A DNA stretch of 64,000 bases, taken from assembly GCF_019511605.1 (NCBI RefSeq), contig NZ_JAEUAV010000002.1, positions 372,001 to 436,000 on the forward strand, written 5' to 3'. This document shows positions 61,815-64,000 of this stretch, one piece after another (the stretch's first letter is position 1; every line of letters begins with the position of its first letter). Below the pieces are notes generated by a model. It was not told the origin of the DNA, searched no databases, and worked only from the letters and a program-made list of their open reading frames with translations. Origin of the DNA: Paraburkholderia phenoliruptrix (GTDB lineage Bacteria; Pseudomonadota; Gammaproteobacteria; Burkholderiales; Burkholderiaceae). The position numbers and the translations under genes are program-made.

Positions 61815-63005
61815 TCACCACCACCATGGAATCAACGCACCACCATCGTTCCGATGGGTGCGATCACCAGGGCGCCCCGCATCGCCGCCGTGGCGGTCCT
61901 CATCACGTTCTTTGCAGCGGTGTCCGGTTTCCGGCAGGCCGCTTACCTTGCGAATGTACCCGGAGCTCGCAACGAACAGATCGCCCCTGGGTCCAAACGT
62001 GAGCCCCCTCGGACGGCCTATGCTAGCTTGAGTGGCAAGGCCGCCGTCGCCGCCATAGGAGTCCTGCCCGTTGCCGGCAATGGTCGTGATGATGCCGGTT
62101 TGCCTATTCACCTGGCGCACGCGGAAATTGAAGGTATCGCTGATCGCCAGGTTACCGGCGCAGTCGAATGCGATATGCGTGGGGAAGTTCAACAATGCGT
62201 CGGTCGCCAGAATGCCATCTCCGTTGTAGCACGCCGAGCCGCCAACCTCCGGGCACGTGCCCCCCGCGCCGGCTACCTTGGTGACAACCCCTGTCCTTAC
62301 GTCAAATCGCACGACACCTGCCGCAGCGGGATCAACCACGAACAGGTCGCCGTGCGTGTCGAAGGCCATGGTCACGATGTAGGTGTTGCCCAGGTCGACG
62401 ACGGTCGAGATATTGCCTGTCTGATGGTCCACACGCCTGATGCGGCCGGCTGCCGAATCGGCAATGTACAGATCGCCTTCCCGGTTCACTGCGACATCGT
62501 TTGCGTACATTGTTGCTTGCGTGGCCGGGCCGCCGTCACCGCGGTTGGGCACGTCGGGAGTACCCAGGCCAGCCACCGTGGTAATGACGCCGGTGTGCCG
62601 ATCCACCCTGCGGACTACATGGGCGAAAGGTTCGGCAATGAATACGTTACCGGCCCTGTCAAGCGCCACCCCGGTCGGATAGTGGAGCATAGCCTGCGTT
62701 GCAGGACCGCCGTCGCCGCTATAGCCTGCTTGCCCGGTGCCGGCAATGATGGTCACAGTCCCGTTGTCGTGGTCGATGCGCCGGACCACGCTATATGTTG
62801 GTTCCGCTGTATAGATGTTTCCCCATCGGTCCACCGCGATGGCTTCGGCCTGGATGGCGGGCGCGTTCCCGCCGCCCGAACCAGGGCCGGCGAAGGTGCT
62901 GATGATCTGCGCTGCGGCGGGCTGCACTGCCGCGATGAGCAGCAGCGCGTAAAGGGCCCGCAACATGACAGCTATACTTGGACAGACTTGCGTTCCGTGC
63001 GACAT
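61815..63005 (-). CDS. Secreted NHL-repeat beta-propeller protein
   Basis: 396-residue exported protein. Signal peptide around MLRALYALLLIAAVQPAAAQ, then about six NHL repeats of the form GYSGDGGPATQAML...PTGVALDRAGNVFIAE, which fold as a beta-propeller. AGGAGG lies 4 bases before the ATG at 63005; a Met 39 bases further in is possible. The last 35 residues (HRCKERDEDRHGGDAGR through a Trp-Trp-Trp end) are unlike the family and could follow a frameshift or a real tail. Function unknown; such propellers usually bind proteins or sugars. Confidence 0.85.
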   Translation of the reverse strand: MSHGTQVCPSIAVMLRALYALLLIAAVQPAAAQIISTFAGPGSGGGNAPAIQAEAIAVDRWGNIYTAEPTYSVVRRIDHDNGTVTIIAGTGQAGYSGDGGPATQAMLHYPTGVALDRAGNVFIAEPFAHVVRRVDRHTGVITTVAGLGTPDVPNRGDGGPATQATMYANDVAVNREGDLYIADSAAGRIRRVDHQTGNISTVVDLGNTYIVTMAFDTHGDLFVVDPAAAGVVRFDVRTGVVTKVAGAGGTCPEVGGSACYNGDGILATDALLNFPTHIAFDCAGNLAISDTFNFRVRQVNRQTGIITTIAGNGQDSYGGDGGLATQASIGRPRGLTFGPRGDLFVASSGYIRKVSGLPETGHRCKERDEDRHGGDAGRPGDRTHRNDGGALIPWWW

Positions 63006-63387
63006 ACATCCTCCTCGTCGAGGTCACCGAATGGTCACGACTATGCAAAGTAAAAGTCGTTGTCGCGGAACGCAGGGTGTTGTGACCAGAGGAAAGCAAG
63101 CCCGAAAGCCTCCAAACCGCCCAACACTTAATCTTAGTAGTCCGTGGCGAAAAGCAAATAAATGTTTAGGCTCCTCCCTTGAGGACGGACACAATTTGCC
63201 GTGCTGTTGCGAAAAGAAATAGCCTTGAAGTGATGTTTAGCCAGACAGTGCCATTCACGCGATCTTGCGATGTGGACATATATGTGACCGCATCGCCATC
63301 CGCCACGCTCACGATCCCGAGTTGGCGACATCTCCGACGAACGCCGCCACTGAAGCGCCGGCAAGATCGCCCGTTGCGTCGGCCGTT
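63006..63387. other. AT-richer intergenic region before the NHL gene
   Basis: 382 bases between the adhesin stop and the NHL start, both on the minus strand. It includes AT-rich stretches (63125-63170) that probably contain the NHL promoter. No gene, terminator or repeat recognised. Confidence 0.4.
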
Positions 63388-64000
63388 TCAATGCTGCGTC
63401 TGCCATTGAAGCAGGGGATGCAGGGCACCATCTGGTATTACCCATACGCCGTTGGCTCCAAAATCGTAGGTCGGCCCGAAACTAGCTGGCTGGCTCATCT
63501 GGGCAGTGGTCAACCCGTTTGCCGCGGGAATCGGGGTGCCCGACAAGACGCCGATGTCAGTTCCTGTCGACTCAGCGTTCCAGAACACATCGCCTGCAAT
63601 GACGCCTCTGTTTGTATTGGCAATCCCGGCGGGCTGCGGGGAAAATCCGGCACGCGGGGTCAGTGCGCCAGTCGCAAATGACTGCGTAATCGTGCCCGCG
63701 TTGGTGAAGACGAGGCCGCCTCCATTCGAAAAGCAATGACCATCGCAGAAGTCCGGCTGGTAGCTGACCGGGCCCATTGCGTAGGACTGCGATATTAGAC
63801 CCGCGTTGCTACCGGCAAGTCCGCCTCCACCAAAGCCGTGACCGAATGAGTTGGCCTCGCCGGTTGCAAACGACTGCCTGATATTGCCGCTCGTTTGATT
63901 CACGCCGACCAGCGCACCAACGTAGCCCTGGCCGGAAACTGTCGCTTTGCTGGATGAGCGCGCTATGCTGCCGTCGTTCCAGCCAACAAGTCCGCCAACA
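63388..64000 (-). CDS. GLUG-repeat adhesin-like protein, C-terminal end only
   Basis: The gene comes in from the right edge; about 203 codons of its C-terminal end are visible. Seen: GLUG-type repeats such as VGGLVGWNDGSIARSSSKATVSGQGYVGALVG, GGLAGSNAGLISQSYAMG and GGGLVFTNAGTITQSFATG, then a non-repeat tail (GDVFWNAESTGTDIGVLSGTPI through DGALHPLLQW). Such ends occur in large filamentous-haemagglutinin or two-partner-secreted adhesins. The N-terminus and any partner transporter lie outside the window. Confidence 0.8.
   Translation of the reverse strand, partial: VGGLVGWNDGSIARSSSKATVSGQGYVGALVGVNQTSGNIRQSFATGEANSFGHGFGGGGLAGSNAGLISQSYAMGPVSYQPDFCDGHCFSNGGGLVFTNAGTITQSFATGALTPRAGFSPQPAGIANTNRGVIAGDVFWNAESTGTDIGVLSGTPIPAANGLTTAQMSQPASFGPTYDFGANGVWVIPDGALHPLLQWQTQH

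Noticed and set aside
61812..63053. Long plus-strand open frame opposite the NHL gene
   Set aside because: Antisense shadow of a gene with clear NHL repeats and signal peptide; the plus-strand translation looks like no protein.

Overview
The window looks like a chromosomal segment of a Burkholderiaceae bacterium, most probably Paraburkholderia, Caballeronia or a relative. The reasons are the high GC with strong third-position bias, a Gram-negative type porin, a LecB/BC2L-type lectin, many LysR regulators and the mix of aromatic and amine catabolism. This is inference from gene content; no rRNA, tRNA, IS element, phage or CRISPR array was seen.

Layout. 1-7060 (minus) is an envelope polysaccharide block: two acyltransferase-3 proteins, a family 2 glycosyltransferase, a TupA-like ATP-grasp protein and a MEDS-PAS hybrid histidine kinase. 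7429-9103 holds a two-domain protein ending in a LecB-type calcium lectin, a strong terminator and an isochorismatase-like hydrolase. 9227-18169 is a compact ferulate module: feruloyl-CoA synthetase, vanillin dehydrogenase and hydroxycinnamoyl-CoA hydratase-lyase on the minus strand, and an aromatic-acid MFS carrier, a porin and a tannase/feruloyl esterase lipoprotein on the plus strand. The divergent promoter region carries three copies of TCAGG-N3-CCTGA. 18274-20984 has a duplicated His-rich lipoprotein and a diguanylate cyclase.

21149-24072 holds an ECF41 sigma factor, a LysR gene behind a textbook ECF41 promoter, and an SDR. 24264-33816 is a nine-gene amine/opine-type operon: PotABCD-like ABC transporter, three-component FAD/[2Fe-2S] dehydrogenase, a further FAD oxidase and RidA, with a divergent OccR/NocR-like LysR. 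33947-49804 is a mosaic of single genes: regulators, SDR, VOC, desaturase, CDP-diacylglycerol pyrophosphatase, amidase, ferritin-like protein, FMN reductase, J-domain protein, LMW phosphatase, H-NS-like protein and an MFS exporter. It contains a strong candidate small RNA at 44538-44603.

49890-55397 is the most unusual region, an R-body (reb) type locus. It has three canonical RebB-family genes, a large RebB-like protein with a low-complexity N-terminus, a helical partner protein, an ECF sigma factor, a Crp/Fnr regulator and two small unrecognised genes. A Crp-type 5-6-5 palindrome lies upstream of the sigma gene. 55766-61618 has two LysR-controlled metabolic units (a PRISE-like reductase; an MFS carrier plus FAD oxidase). 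61815-64000 has a secreted NHL-repeat protein and the C-terminal end of a GLUG-repeat adhesin that runs off the edge.

Gene starts were chosen by ribosome-binding sites and family alignment from memory; no database search was possible.
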